Assembly (NCBI GenBank): GCA_019232795.1
Contig: JAFANH010000074.1
Location: 1 to 59,752 of the forward strand
DNA from: Burkholderiaceae bacterium
Lineage (GTDB): Bacteria > Pseudomonadota > Gammaproteobacteria > Burkholderiales > Burkholderiaceae_D
Direction of reading: 5' to 3'
DNA: 59,752 nucleotides
The notes under the pieces were generated by a model, which saw nothing but the letters and a program-made list of their open reading frames with translations, searched no databases and had not been told where the DNA came from. Below, piece after piece: positions 9,885 to 20,381 of this stretch (position 1 is the first letter of the stretch; each line of letters begins with the position of its first letter). The position numbers were made by a program, and so were the translations under genes.

Positions 9885-10010
9885 GGCGATATCGATAAAA
9901 TGGGATGGCCTAGAATACATGAGGCGACAGCCTTTGTCTTGCCGCGGCGTCGCGCAGGTTTCGCACTACAATGACGGCTAGTCGGATTTTATTTTGCGAA
10001 AGGCCCTACT

Positions 10011-10676
10011 TTGGATAAGCTCAGACAGCAGTTCATCGAATTCTCGGTTTCCGCCGGCGTATTGAGCTTCGGCGAATTCGTCACCAAGGCCGGACGCCTG
10101 TCGCCGTACTTCTTCAACGCCGGCTTGTTCAACAACGGCGAGATTCTCGGCAAGCTGGCCGATTTCTATGCCCAGACTCTGCTCGATTCCGGCGTCGAGT
10201 TTGACATGCTGTTCGGCCCGGCCTACAAGGGCATCACGCTTGCTTCGGCTACGGCGGTGGCGCTGGCGCGCAAGGGACGCAACGTGTCGTTCGCATTCAA
10301 CCGCAAGGAAGCCAAGGACCACGGCGAGGGCGGCACCATCGTCGGCGCCACGCTGCAGGGGCGTGTGGTCATCATCGACGACGTGATCTCGGCCGGCACT
10401 TCGGTGCGCGAATCGGTGGACATGATACGCGCCGCCGGCGCCACGCCCTGCGCGGTGCTGATTGCACTCGACCGCATGGAGCGTTCTGGCAAGGATGGCG
10501 CCTTGTCGGCGCATTCGGCGGTGCAGGAAGTCAGCCAGGCCTATGGCATGCCGGTGATTTCGATCGGCAACCTGAATGACTTGTTTGCGTTTCTGTCGTC
10601 GGCGGGCGCCGATGCCAAGCTGGCGCAATACAAGGATGCGGTGGCGGCGTATCGCACGCGGTACGGCGTCGAATAG
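10011..10676 (+). CDS. pyrE: orotate phosphoribosyltransferase (TTG start)
   Basis: This 221-residue PRTase makes orotidine monophosphate from orotate and PRPP in pyrimidine synthesis. The PRPP loop VVIIDDVISAGTS and the N-terminal FIEF...VLSFGEF...SPYFFNAGLF are plain. Translation appears to start at TTG 10011. No in-frame ATG exists between the upstream stop at 9972 and this codon, and the protein then aligns end to end with E. coli PyrE. An aaagg ribosome site lies just upstream. Confidence 0.94.
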   Translation: MDKLRQQFIEFSVSAGVLSFGEFVTKAGRLSPYFFNAGLFNNGEILGKLADFYAQTLLDSGVEFDMLFGPAYKGITLASATAVALARKGRNVSFAFNRKEAKDHGEGGTIVGATLQGRVVIIDDVISAGTSVRESVDMIRAAGATPCAVLIALDRMERSGKDGALSAHSAVQEVSQAYGMPVISIGNLNDLFAFLSSAGADAKLAQYKDAVAAYRTRYGVE

Positions 10677-10686
10677 GTGCGCGTTT

Positions 10687-10756
10687 GTAGGCTGGGATGT
10701 AATCCCAGCATTTGTCTTGGCATGTGACGCGAAGCTGGGATTTCATCCCAGCCTAC
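10687..10756. repeat. nested inverted repeat between convergent pyrE and gatB
   Basis: Outer arms gtaggctggga / tcccagcctac enclose two small palindromes, gctgggatgtaatcccagc (10691-10709) and gctgggatttcatcccagc (10734-10752). It lies between the pyrE and gatB stops and may fold as a cruciform or serve as a bidirectional terminator. No second copy was noticed in the window. Confidence 0.75.
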
Positions 10757-10802
10757 GTTGCTACACCCTACGCGGGGACGACAGGTAAGGGATCGCCGGG
10801 TT

Positions 10803-12263
10803 TTACGCGCTCAGCTTCTTCTTCAGCAACTCGGTCAACTGCGCCGGGTTGGCCTTGCCCTTGGTGGCTTTCATGGCTTGGCCGATCAGGGCGTTGAAGG
10901 CCTTTTCCTTGCCGGCGCGGAATTCCTCGACCGACTTGGCGTTGGCGGCCAGCACCTCGTCGACGATGGCTTCGAGCGCGCCGGTATCGGCGATCTGTTT
11001 CCAGCCGTTCGCTTCGATGATCTGATCTGCCAGTGCGGGATCGTCTGATTTCGCTTCCCACATCGCGCGGAACAGGTCCTTCGCGATCTTGTTGGAAATC
11101 GTGCCGTCGCCGATGCGCGTGAGCACCAGCGCCAATTGCGGCGCCGAAACCGGAATGTCGGCGATGTCGCAGCCTTCGCGGTTCAAGGTCGACGAGACGT
11201 CGCCCATCAGCCAGTTGGCGGCCGGCTTGGCCTGATCTTTGCCGACAATCTTGACCACGTCTTCGAAATACGCGGCCATCGCCTTCGACTGGGTCAGCAC
11301 CGAGGCGTCATAGGCTGGCAGGCCCAGTTCGTCGGCGAAGCGCTGGCGCATGGCGGAAGGCAGCTCCGGCAAGGCGTCCCTGACGCGCGTGATCCACTCG
11401 GGCGAGATGACCAGCGGCGGCAGATCAGGGTCGGGGAAGTAGCGGTAATCCTGCGAATCTTCCTTGCCGCGCATGGCGCGCGTTTCCTTGCGGTCGGGAT
11501 CGTACAGGCGCGTTTGCTGCACGACCTTGCCGCCGTCTTCGATCAATTCGATCTGGCGGCGGATCTCGTAGTTCATCGCCTCTTCCATGAAACGGAAGGA
11601 ATTGACGTTCTTGATTTCGCAGCGCGTGCCGAATTCCTTCTGGCCCACCGGACGCACGGAAACGTTCAAGTCGCAACGGAACGAGCCTTCCTGCATATTG
11701 CCGTCCGAAATCCCGAGCCAGGTCACCAGCGAGTGCAGCGCCTTGGCGTAGCCGATCGCTTCGGCCGGGCTGCGCATGTCGGGCTCGGTGACGATCTCGA
11801 GCAGCGGCGTGCCGGCACGATTGAGGTCGATGCCGGTCATGCCCTGAAAGTTTTCGTGCAGCGACTTGCCGGCGTCTTCCTCGAGATGGGCGCGCGTCAG
11901 TTGCACGGTCTTCATTTCCGGCTTGCCGTCTTTTTCAATCACGAACGACAGCGAACCGCCCTGCACCACGGGAATGGCGAACTGGCTGATCTGATAGCCC
12001 TTGGGCAGGTCAGGATAGAAATAATTCTTGCGCGCGAAAATCGAATGCGGCGCAATGGTGGCGCCGATCGCCAGGCCGAACTGGATGGCGCGCTCGACTG
12101 CGCCACGGTTCAGCACCGGCAGCACGCCTGGCAGCGCCAGGTCCACAGGACTGGCCTGGGTATTCGGTTCAGCGCCGAAGCGCGTAGCCGCGCCGCTGAA
12201 AATCTTCGACTCCGTAGTCAGCTGTACGTGCGTTTCCAGACCGATGACGACTTCCCACTGCAT
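10803..12263 (-). CDS. gatB: Asp/Glu-tRNA(Asn/Gln) amidotransferase subunit B
   Basis: This 486-residue GatB is the kinase/tRNA-binding subunit of the amidotransferase that converts misacylated Glu-tRNA(Gln) and/or Asp-tRNA(Asn). The N-terminal [13 protein letters not shown], the segment [10 protein letters not shown], and [13 protein letters not shown] are family signatures. The tail is the helical YqeY-like domain ending in KKKLSA. The start at 12263 (MQWEVV) is the family start; the longer frame upstream runs into gatA. It is the last gene of the gatC-gatA-gatB operon. Confidence 0.96.
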   Translation of the reverse strand: MQWEVVIGLETHVQLTTESKIFSGAATRFGAEPNTQASPVDLALPGVLPVLNRGAVERAIQFGLAIGATIAPHSIFARKNYFYPDLPKGYQISQFAIPVVQGGSLSFVIEKDGKPEMKTVQLTRAHLEEDAGKSLHENFQGMTGIDLNRAGTPLLEIVTEPDMRSPAEAIGYAKALHSLVTWLGISDGNMQEGSFRCDLNVSVRPVGQKEFGTRCEIKNVNSFRFMEEAMNYEIRRQIELIEDGGKVVQQTRLYDPDRKETRAMRGKEDSQDYRYFPDPDLPPLVISPEWITRVRDALPELPSAMRQRFADELGLPAYDASVLTQSKAMAAYFEDVVKIVGKDQAKPAANWLMGDVSSTLNREGCDIADIPVSAPQLALVLTRIGDGTISNKIAKDLFRAMWEAKSDDPALADQIIEANGWKQIADTGALEAIVDEVLAANAKSVEEFRAGKEKAFNALIGQAMKATKGKANPAQLTELLKKKLSA

Positions 12264-12319
12264 AGTTTCCTCACTAATCCTATATATTCGCTTGACGCAT
12301 TCGCAGCTTAGTTTGCAGC

Positions 12320-13774
12320 TTATGCGGGCGTGCGCTGGTGCCAGTCGGTCGCTTGCTGGTATTGGTGGGCGACGTTGAGCAGTTTCGCTTCGCTGAAATA
12401 GTTGCCAATGATCTGCAAGCCTACCGGGCGGCGGCCGTTCTTCTCGCCCTGGCCGAAGCCGCAGGGAATCGACATGCCGGGCAGACCGGCCAGACTGGTC
12501 GAAAGCGTGAAGATATCGGCCAAGTAGTTGGCGACCGGGTCGTCGGCCTTGGCGCCGATGTCCCAGGCTACCGTTGGCGAAACCGGACCCATGATGACGT
12601 CGCATTGCTGGAATGCGCGTTTGAAATCCTCGGCGATCAGGCGGCGGATTTTTTGCGCCTGCAGATAGTAGGCGTCGTAATAGCCATGCGACAGCACGTA
12701 GGCGCCGACGAAGATGCGGCGCTTGACTTCATCGCCGAAACCTTCGGTACGCGTCTGCATGTACATGTCGCCGAGGTTCGCGTATTCCTTGGCGCGATGG
12801 CCGTAGCGTACGCCGTCGAAGCGGCTCAGGTTGGACGAGGCTTCGGCCGGTGCGATCACGTAATACACCGGAATCGAGAGTTCGGTTTTCGGCAGCGAGA
12901 TATCGACCAATTTCGCGCCGAGCTTTTCGTATTCGGCCAGCGCAGCGCGCACCGCTTGTTCGACGTCAGGCGCGAGGCCGGGACCGAAGTATTCGCGCGG
13001 TACGCCGATCTTCAAGCCCTGCAGGCCTTGCGACAGGTCGCGCGTGAAATCTTCGTCGGGACGTTCCAGGCTGGTCGAGTCGCGCGGATCGAAGCCGGCC
13101 ATGGTGTTGAGCAGCAGGCCGCAATCTTCGGCGGTGCGCGCGATCGGGCCGCCTTGGTCGAGCGAGGAGGCGAAGGCGATCATGCCAAAGCGCGAGACGC
13201 GGCCATAGGTCGGCTTGATGCCGGTGACGCCGCACAGCGAAGCCGGCTGGCGGATCGAGCCGCCGGTGTCGGTGGCGGTGGCGGCCGGTGCCAATCCCGC
13301 GGCGACGGCAGCGGCCGAACCACCCGAGGATCCGCCTGGAATCGCAGCCTTGTCCCAGGGATTTTTCACCGCGCCGAAGGCCGAGTTCTCATTTGAGCCG
13401 CCCATCGCGAATTCGTCGCAGTTTAGTTTGCCGAGCGTGACCATGCCGGCGGCGCCTAACTTGTCGACCACGGTGGCGTCGAACGGGCTGACGTAGTTGG
13501 CGAGCATCTTCGAGCTGGCTGTGGAGCGCCATTCGCGCGTGACGAAAATATCCTTGTGCGCGATCGGAATGCCGGTCAGCGGCGTCACATCGTTCTTGGC
13601 GATGCGCTGGTCGGCCAGCGCCGCCCGCTTCAGGGTCAGCGCTTCGTCGACGTGCAGGAAGGCATTCAGGTCGCTACCCTGGATGCGTTTCAGGTAGGAC
13701 GAGGCCAGTTCAGTGGCGGAAACCTGCTTGGCTTGCAGCAGGGTCGATAATTCTTTCAGGGTCTTGTTATGCAT
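12320..13774 (-). CDS. gatA: Asp/Glu-tRNA(Asn/Gln) amidotransferase subunit A
   Basis: This 484-residue amidase-signature enzyme releases ammonia from glutamine for GatB. The Ser-cisSer-Lys triad is readable: Lys74 in IAHKDI, Ser149 in GGSSGGSAA and Ser173 in [10 protein letters not shown], with the 75- and 24-residue spacing normal for GatA. ATG 13774 (MHNKTLKEL) is chosen over a longer non-conserved extension. It lies 56 bp upstream of gatB and 88 bp downstream of gatC. Confidence 0.96.
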   Translation of the reverse strand: MHNKTLKELSTLLQAKQVSATELASSYLKRIQGSDLNAFLHVDEALTLKRAALADQRIAKNDVTPLTGIPIAHKDIFVTREWRSTASSKMLANYVSPFDATVVDKLGAAGMVTLGKLNCDEFAMGGSNENSAFGAVKNPWDKAAIPGGSSGGSAAAVAAGLAPAATATDTGGSIRQPASLCGVTGIKPTYGRVSRFGMIAFASSLDQGGPIARTAEDCGLLLNTMAGFDPRDSTSLERPDEDFTRDLSQGLQGLKIGVPREYFGPGLAPDVEQAVRAALAEYEKLGAKLVDISLPKTELSIPVYYVIAPAEASSNLSRFDGVRYGHRAKEYANLGDMYMQTRTEGFGDEVKRRIFVGAYVLSHGYYDAYYLQAQKIRRLIAEDFKRAFQQCDVIMGPVSPTVAWDIGAKADDPVANYLADIFTLSTSLAGLPGMSIPCGFGQGEKNGRRPVGLQIIGNYFSEAKLLNVAHQYQQATDWHQRTPA

Positions 13775-13862
13775 TGCATGACTTTCGGGACAAGGCCGGG
13801 TGGCGCGCAGTCGTTCGACCACAGGCGCCGCCGGAAATGGGGATCGGCGCTATTCGTTTTTT

Positions 13863-14165
13863 TTACTCGATCACTTGCGGCACGAGGTACAGGCCGTCCT
13901 GCACCGCCGGAGCCACCTGCTGGTAATCGTCGCGCCGATTCGGCTCGCTCACGACGTCGTCGCGCAAGCGCAGAGCCACGCCGTCCTGGTAGGCGTCGAT
14001 GGGATGATTGAGCGGTTCAACCCCAGTGGTGTCGACCGCGCGCATTTGCTCGACCAGGGCGAAAATGCCGTTCAGCTGACCGAGGGTCTTGGTCTTTTGC
14101 TCATCGGTGAGCTTGATCTGGGCCAGTTTGACCAGGTTGTCGACGTCGGAAAGGGTCAGGGACAT
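13863..14165 (-). CDS. gatC: Asp/Glu-tRNA(Asn/Gln) amidotransferase subunit C
   Basis: This 100-residue small subunit tethers GatA to GatB. The start [19 protein letters not shown] and the C-terminal [23 protein letters not shown]... pattern are standard GatC. The start at 14165 gives the usual length; the frame stays open 26 codons upstream without conservation. It is the first gene of gatCAB and diverges from mreB over 282 bp. Confidence 0.93.
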   Translation of the reverse strand: MSLTLSDVDNLVKLAQIKLTDEQKTKTLGQLNGIFALVEQMRAVDTTGVEPLNHPIDAYQDGVALRLRDDVVSEPNRRDDYQQVAPAVQDGLYLVPQVIE

Positions 14166-14296
14166 GATGGGAAGGCACCGGTGCGGCGCGTACAAAAGAG
14201 TCTGAAAGTGCAAAAGCGCGTTAGCCACGACAAAGTCGGACAAAACGTCGCATCCTGCCTGTATTTTTGGGGTTTCCAGCAGCTAAATTCAGTTAA

Positions 14297-14302
14297 ATTA
14301 TA
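14297..14302 (-). promoter_or_regulatory. candidate -10 box for gatCAB
   Basis: On the minus strand this reads TATAAT exactly, about 130 bp before the gatC start, in an AT-rich island of an otherwise GC-rich gatC/mreB divergent region. No good -35 box lies at 16-18 bp, so the call rests on the -10 alone. The mreB promoter must lie in the same gap; TAGAAT at 14306 is a weak candidate. Confidence 0.3.
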
Positions 14303-14417
14303 AGGTAGAATGTCTGGTTAATGCCGCGCGTGCGCCGATTCGCTCCATTATTGGCCCCATTAACTGGTTTCATCGTTGTGCATGCCCGCAGGCTCAAGAT
14401 ATTCCCTAAGACGCTAA

Positions 14418-15491
<1,074 letters not shown>

Positions 15492-15501
15492 ATTGTTGAA
15501 T

Positions 15502-15522
15502 GGGCTGCCGACGGCGCAGCCC
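15502..15522 (+). other. hairpin between mreB and mreC
   Basis: A perfect 7-bp stem gggctgc / gcagccc with a 7-nt loop begins 10 bp after the mreB stop. No T-tract follows, so it is not a classic terminator. It may attenuate read-through or protect the mreB 3' end, and would help explain how mreB can outnumber mreCD transcripts. Confidence 0.45.
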
Positions 15523-15589
15523 CAACCCTCTTCCTATGAGGTGTGATGCAAGATATGATCAGGTCTGGCGTCGATAGTTACAGGTTCTG

Positions 15590-16714
15590 ATGGAATACAG
15601 TCCGCCGCCACTCTTCAAGCAAGGCGCCTCGGCGCGCGCGAAAGTGGTGTTTTTTTCCCTGATCGCGATCGGCTTGCTGCTCGCCGATTCCCGCATGCAG
15701 TCGCTCGCCGTGATTCGTCAGGCAGTCGGCGCTGCGCTCTATCCCTTGCAAATGGCGGCCCTGGCGCCGCGCGACCTTGCCTACGACATAGGCGATTACT
15801 TCACCTCACTGTCTTCCGTCAAACGCGAGAATGCCGCCTTGCTGCGCCAGCAGGCCGTCGATGCGCAATTGCTGCAACAGGCGCAACAGTTGCTGGCCGA
15901 AAACGCGCAGCTGCGGAAATTGCTCGATATCGGCGCGCGCTTGCCGGTCAAAGCCTTGATGAGCGAAATACTGTACGACGCGCGCGACCCCTTTACGCGC
16001 AAGATCGTGGTCGACCGCGGTTCGCAAAACGGCGTCGAGCTGGGCCAGCCCGTGATCGACGATGTCGGCGTGGTCGGCCAGGTCACGCGTATATACCCGT
16101 TTACATCGGAAGTGACGCTGTTGACCGACAAGGACCAGGCTATTCCCGTGCAAGTGGTGCGCAGCGGCTTGCGCAGCGTCGCCTACGGCCGCGGCGAATC
16201 GGGCGTGCTCGATCTGCGCTTTATGGCAACCAATGCCGACATCCAGAAAGGCGATGTGCTGGTCACGTCCGGCATCGACGGGGTCTATCCGCCGGGCTTG
16301 GCCGTCGCCAGGGTGTCGCTGGTGGAAAACAAGTCGAACGATGCCTTTGCCCATATTTCCTGCCAGCCCGCGGCCGGCATCGATCGCAACCGCCAGTTGA
16401 TGATTTTGCTGGTCGATGCGCGTCCGCCGCGGCCGGCTCCGGAGGAAAACCGGGATAGAAAAGACAAGCCCGGACGGCATGGCACGACCGAAGGCGAGGC
16501 GGCAACCACCACCGCTGCCGCCGGGGGAGCCGCCGGCAGTCCAGCCAACGCTGCTGCCACTCCCGCAACGGCCGCCGCACAGACGCCCAGGACCAATGCG
16601 GCCGCTGCCGTTCCTGCGGTGGCCAAACCCATTCCCTTGGCGCCCGCCGCTCCGGCAACGCCGACCCAGCCGGTCGCCGTCAAGGATGTTGCAGGGAAGA
16701 TTGCGCCAAAATGA
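15590..16714 (+). CDS. mreC: rod-shape-determining protein MreC
   Basis: This 374-residue bitopic inner-membrane protein has a periplasmic beta-barrel domain. One membrane helix lies near residues 18-36, then a coiled coil (REN...QQAQQLLAENAQLRKLL, about 75-110), then the MreC core with YDARDPFTRKIVVDRG and VLVTSGIDGVYPPGL. The last 85 or so residues are an Ala/Pro/Thr-rich low-complexity tail, longer than in many homologues. MreC scaffolds the elongasome with MreD, PBP2 and RodA encoded downstream. It overlaps mreD by 4 bp. Confidence 0.94.
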   Translation: MEYSPPPLFKQGASARAKVVFFSLIAIGLLLADSRMQSLAVIRQAVGAALYPLQMAALAPRDLAYDIGDYFTSLSSVKRENAALLRQQAVDAQLLQQAQQLLAENAQLRKLLDIGARLPVKALMSEILYDARDPFTRKIVVDRGSQNGVELGQPVIDDVGVVGQVTRIYPFTSEVTLLTDKDQAIPVQVVRSGLRSVAYGRGESGVLDLRFMATNADIQKGDVLVTSGIDGVYPPGLAVARVSLVENKSNDAFAHISCQPAAGIDRNRQLMILLVDARPPRPAPEENRDRKDKPGRHGTTEGEAATTTAAAGGAAGSPANAAATPATAAAQTPRTNAAAAVPAVAKPIPLAPAAPATPTQPVAVKDVAGKIAPK

Positions 16715-17223
16715 ATAATCCGCACTACATCCTGCTTCCGGTCAGTCCGCTGTTCATCGTCGCCAGCCTGGTCGGCGCTTTCGTGCTGAACATGCTGCCT
16801 TGGGGCCATTGGGTCGGCATCCCCGACTTCGTTGCGCTGGTACTGGTGTTCTGGAGTATTCACCAGCCGCGCCGGGTCGGCATCGGCGTCGCGTTTTTCA
16901 TGGGCCTGTTGATGGATGTGCATAACGCCACGCTGCTGGGCGAAAATGCGCTCGCCTATACGCTCCTGTCTTATTTCGCCATCACCATCCACCGTCGCGT
17001 GCTGTGGTTCCCGCCGGGCACGCAAGCCTTGCACGTGCTGCCCCTGCTGCTGCTGGCGCAAGCGGTGCAGTTGGTTGTGCGGCTGGTCGTCAGCGGCAAA
17101 TACCCGGGCTGGAGCTATTTCGTCGAAAGCTTCGTCGCTGCCGCGTTGTGGCCGGTCGCCACCTGGATCCTGCTGGCGCCGCAACGGCGCGCAGTCGACC
17201 GCGACGATACGCGGCCGATATGA
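16711..17223 (+). CDS. mreD: rod-shape-determining protein MreD
   Basis: This 170-residue integral membrane protein has about five hydrophobic helices. The N-terminal ILLPVSPLFIVASLVGAF and central GIGVAFFMGLLMDVHNATLLGENAL are characteristic of MreD. It starts inside the mreC stop (ATGA), so it is translationally coupled, and mrdA starts 37 bp after its end. It works as the membrane partner of MreC in the elongasome. Confidence 0.93.
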   Translation: MNNPHYILLPVSPLFIVASLVGAFVLNMLPWGHWVGIPDFVALVLVFWSIHQPRRVGIGVAFFMGLLMDVHNATLLGENALAYTLLSYFAITIHRRVLWFPPGTQALHVLPLLLLAQAVQLVVRLVVSGKYPGWSYFVESFVAAALWPVATWILLAPQRRAVDRDDTRPI

Positions 17224-17260
17224 TGCGGTGCCGCCCTGTCTGCAGCGGTGCTGAGGAATC

Positions 17261-19246
17261 ATGACCGAGTTCAAGAATACCGAACGTGAACTGCACTACT
17301 TCCGGCTGCGCCTGTCGGTGGTGGGCGGCTTCGTGTTCTTTTGCTTTGCCCTGTTGCTGGCACGTTTCGTCTGGCTGCAGATGTACAAGCACAGCGACTA
17401 CGCGGCACAGGCCGAAGACAACCGAATTTCCGTGGTGCCGCTGGTGCCGAACCGAGGCTTGATCGTCGACCGCAACGGCGTGGTGCTGGCGCGCAATTTC
17501 TCGGCGTATACGCTCGAGATCACGCCCTCGAAGATCAACGGTACGCTGGATGCGGTGATCGATGCCTTGTCCGAAGTGGTCGACATCCAGAGCAAGGACC
17601 GCAAGCGCCTCAAGAAGCTGCTCGAAGAGCAAAAGAACTTCGAGAGCACGCCGATCCGTACCCGCTTGACGGACGAGGAAGTGGCGCGCTTCACGGCGCA
17701 GCGTTACCGTTTTCCCGGCGTGGAAATCCAGGCACGCCTGTTCCGCCAGTATCCGCTCGGCGAAACCGCTTCGCACGTGATCGGCTATATCGGCCGCGTC
17801 AGCCAGAAGGACGCGGAAAAGATCGATGCCAGGGAAGACGCGGCCAATTACGCCGGGACCGAATACATCGGCAAGGAAGGCCTGGAAAAGAGTTACGAAA
17901 AGGAATTGCACGGAGTCACGGGCAACCAGGAGGTCGAAATATCGGCCGGCGGGCGCGCCGTGCGCACGCTGTCGCGCACCTCGGCCACGCCGGGCAATAA
18001 CCTGGTGCTGTCGATCGATATCGAATTGCAAAAGATTGTCGAAGAGGCGTATGGCGACCGGCGCGGCGCCTTCATCGCCATCGACCCGGCTACGGGAGAA
18101 ATACTGGCCTACGTCTCCAAGCCGACTTACGATCCCAACCTGTTCGTGGAAGGCATCGATCAGCAGAGCTGGGACGATTTGAACAATTCGCCCGACCGGC
18201 CCCTGGTGAACCGCCCCTTGACCGGCACCTATCCGCCCGGCTCGACCTACAAGCCTTTTATGGCTCTGGCGGCGCTGGAACTCGGCTTGCGCACGCCGGC
18301 CTCCGCGATCGTCGACCCAGGTCACTACGTGTTCGGCAACCATACCTTCCGCGACGACAAGCCGCAGGGACACGGCGTGGTCAATTTGCACGATTCGATC
18401 GTGAAGTCATGCGACATCTTTTACTTCATGCTGGCCAACGACATGGGAGTCGATCGTATCCACGATTTCATGAAGCCCTTCGGTTTCGGCGATCCGACCG
18501 GCATCGACCTGGAAAACGAGCGCGGCGGCTTGCTGCCGTCGACGGCCTGGAAGCGCGGCTATTTCAAGACGCCGGAACAGCGCAAATGGTATGGCGGCGA
18601 CACGATTTCGCTCGGCATCGGCCAGGGCTACAATTCCTTTACGCCGCTGCAAATCGCCAAGGCGGTCGCCACGCTCGCCAATAACGGCGTGGCCATGCGC
18701 CCTCACCTGGTCAAGGCCGTCGAAAGCGGCGCCACCGCCGAGCGCACCATCATCGCGCCGAAGCAAAGCAGTCGTATCGAACTCAAGCAGGAAAACATCG
18801 ATTTCGTCAAACAGGCAATGGCGGGCGTGACGTCGGAAATCGGCGGCACGGCCTACATCGTGTTTCACGACGCGCAGTATCAATCGGCCGGCAAGACCGG
18901 CACGGCGCAGGTGGTCGGCATGAAAAAGAACGAAAAATATAACAAGAACGCGGTGGCCGAACGTCTGCGCGATAATTCGCTGTACACGGCGTTCGCGCCG
19001 GTCGACCACCCGCGCATTGCGATCGCGATGGTGGTGGAGAACGGCGGCTTTGGCGCCGAAGCCGCTGCGCCCATCGCCAGGAAGGCGCTCGACTACTACC
19101 TGCTCGGCAAGCGCCCCGACGGCACTGGCGGCGTTGCCGTGCCGGCGGCCGAAAGCGACGCCAGCGAACCGGATGCGGCGGTCGAGATGGATGCCGAGGA
19201 CGATGCGCAGGCGGCAAAACCTCCAGTCCAGGGAGGGAAGAATTGA
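17261..19246 (+). CDS. mrdA: penicillin-binding protein 2 (elongation transpeptidase)
   Basis: This 661-residue bitopic class B PBP has one N-terminal membrane helix (about 20-42), a PBP dimerisation domain with NRGLIVDRNGVVLARN, and a C-terminal transpeptidase. Active-site motifs are STYK (Ser328, Lys331), the SCD triplet in IVKSCDIFYF, and KTGT (545-548). It cross-links peptidoglycan during side-wall growth with RodA, whose gene overlaps its stop. The C-terminal 40 residues are an acidic Ala-rich tail of no known function. Confidence 0.97.
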   Translation: MTEFKNTERELHYFRLRLSVVGGFVFFCFALLLARFVWLQMYKHSDYAAQAEDNRISVVPLVPNRGLIVDRNGVVLARNFSAYTLEITPSKINGTLDAVIDALSEVVDIQSKDRKRLKKLLEEQKNFESTPIRTRLTDEEVARFTAQRYRFPGVEIQARLFRQYPLGETASHVIGYIGRVSQKDAEKIDAREDAANYAGTEYIGKEGLEKSYEKELHGVTGNQEVEISAGGRAVRTLSRTSATPGNNLVLSIDIELQKIVEEAYGDRRGAFIAIDPATGEILAYVSKPTYDPNLFVEGIDQQSWDDLNNSPDRPLVNRPLTGTYPPGSTYKPFMALAALELGLRTPASAIVDPGHYVFGNHTFRDDKPQGHGVVNLHDSIVKSCDIFYFMLANDMGVDRIHDFMKPFGFGDPTGIDLENERGGLLPSTAWKRGYFKTPEQRKWYGGDTISLGIGQGYNSFTPLQIAKAVATLANNGVAMRPHLVKAVESGATAERTIIAPKQSSRIELKQENIDFVKQAMAGVTSEIGGTAYIVFHDAQYQSAGKTGTAQVVGMKKNEKYNKNAVAERLRDNSLYTAFAPVDHPRIAIAMVVENGGFGAEAAAPIARKALDYYLLGKRPDGTGGVAVPAAESDASEPDAAVEMDAEDDAQAAKPPVQGGKN

Positions 19247-20361
19247 TGCACTTACCTGAAAGCCGGCCGGTCTGGCCCATGATCAAACAGCGCTTCGAGG
19301 TATTCGACGAATCGCTGGGCTTGGTCATGCTGTTGCTGCTGGCGGTGGGCCTGATCACCCTGTATTCGGCGTCGATGGGTTTGCCCGGCATTTTCCAAAA
19401 TCAGATGCGCAACATCGCTGTGGCCTTCGTCGTGATGTGGGTCGCTGCCAACATACCGCCGCAGACTCTGATGCGTTTCGCTGTACCCGTCTATTCGGTC
19501 GGCATCGTGCTGCTGATAGCGGTAGCGCTGGTGGGAACGGTCAATCATGGCGGCCGGCGCTGGCTCAATCTCGGCGTCGCCAATTTCCAACCCTCGGAAA
19601 TCATGAAAATCGCCATGCCGCTGATGCTGGCCTGGTTTTTCCAGAAGCGCGAGGGCTTGATCCGCTGGCAGGAGTTTGCAGTCGCCGGCCTGCTGCTGGC
19701 GGTGCCGGTAGGCTTGATCGCCAAGCAGCCCGACCTTGGCACGGCATTGCTGGTGCTGGCGGCCGGTTTCTACGTGATCTTCCTGGCCGGCTTGTCGTGG
19801 AAATTGCTGGTCGGTCTGATCTGCGCGGCTGGCGCCAGCTTGCCGGTCGTCTGGCATATGCTGCACGGCTACCAGCGCGACCGCATCATGACCTTTATCG
19901 ACCCGTCTTCCGACCCGCTCGGCAAGGGCTTCCACATCATCCAATCGATGATCGCAATCGGCTCGGGCGGCATCACCGGCAAGGGCTGGATGCAGGGCAC
20001 CCAGGCGCATCTGGAATTCATCCCTGAGCGCACCACCGACTTCATCTTCGCCGTGTATTCCGAAGAATTCGGCCTGATCGGCAACATCGTCCTGATGGTG
20101 CTTTACCTGCTGCTGATCGGACGCGGCCTGGTGATTGCGGCCAATGCGCCGACTTTCTTTTCGCGACTGCTGGCCGGCGCCATCACGCTGATTTTCTTTA
20201 CCTATGCCTTCATCAACATGGGCATGGTGAGCGGCATCCTGCCGGTGGTCGGCGTGCCGCTGGCGTTCATGAGTTATGGCGGCACTTCGCTGATGACGCT
20301 CGGTCTGGGGGCCGGCATCTTGATGAGCATACAGAGAAACCGCAAGCTGGTGCAAAGCTGA
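19246..20361 (+). CDS. rodA: peptidoglycan glycosyltransferase RodA
   Basis: This 371-residue SEDS-family polytopic protein polymerises lipid II during elongation. Family marks are LITLYSAS in helix 1, NHGGRRWLNLG, QPSEIMKIAMP, KQPDLGTALL and the C-terminal SYGGTSLMTLGLG. ATG 19246 overlaps the mrdA stop (TGATG); the preceding TTG is a less likely start. It forms a polymerase-transpeptidase pair with PBP2. Confidence 0.96.
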   Translation: MHLPESRPVWPMIKQRFEVFDESLGLVMLLLLAVGLITLYSASMGLPGIFQNQMRNIAVAFVVMWVAANIPPQTLMRFAVPVYSVGIVLLIAVALVGTVNHGGRRWLNLGVANFQPSEIMKIAMPLMLAWFFQKREGLIRWQEFAVAGLLLAVPVGLIAKQPDLGTALLVLAAGFYVIFLAGLSWKLLVGLICAAGASLPVVWHMLHGYQRDRIMTFIDPSSDPLGKGFHIIQSMIAIGSGGITGKGWMQGTQAHLEFIPERTTDFIFAVYSEEFGLIGNIVLMVLYLLLIGRGLVIAANAPTFFSRLLAGAITLIFFTYAFINMGMVSGILPVVGVPLAFMSYGGTSLMTLGLGAGILMSIQRNRKLVQS

Positions 20362-20381
20362 TTGTTTAGTCGAGCCAGAAC

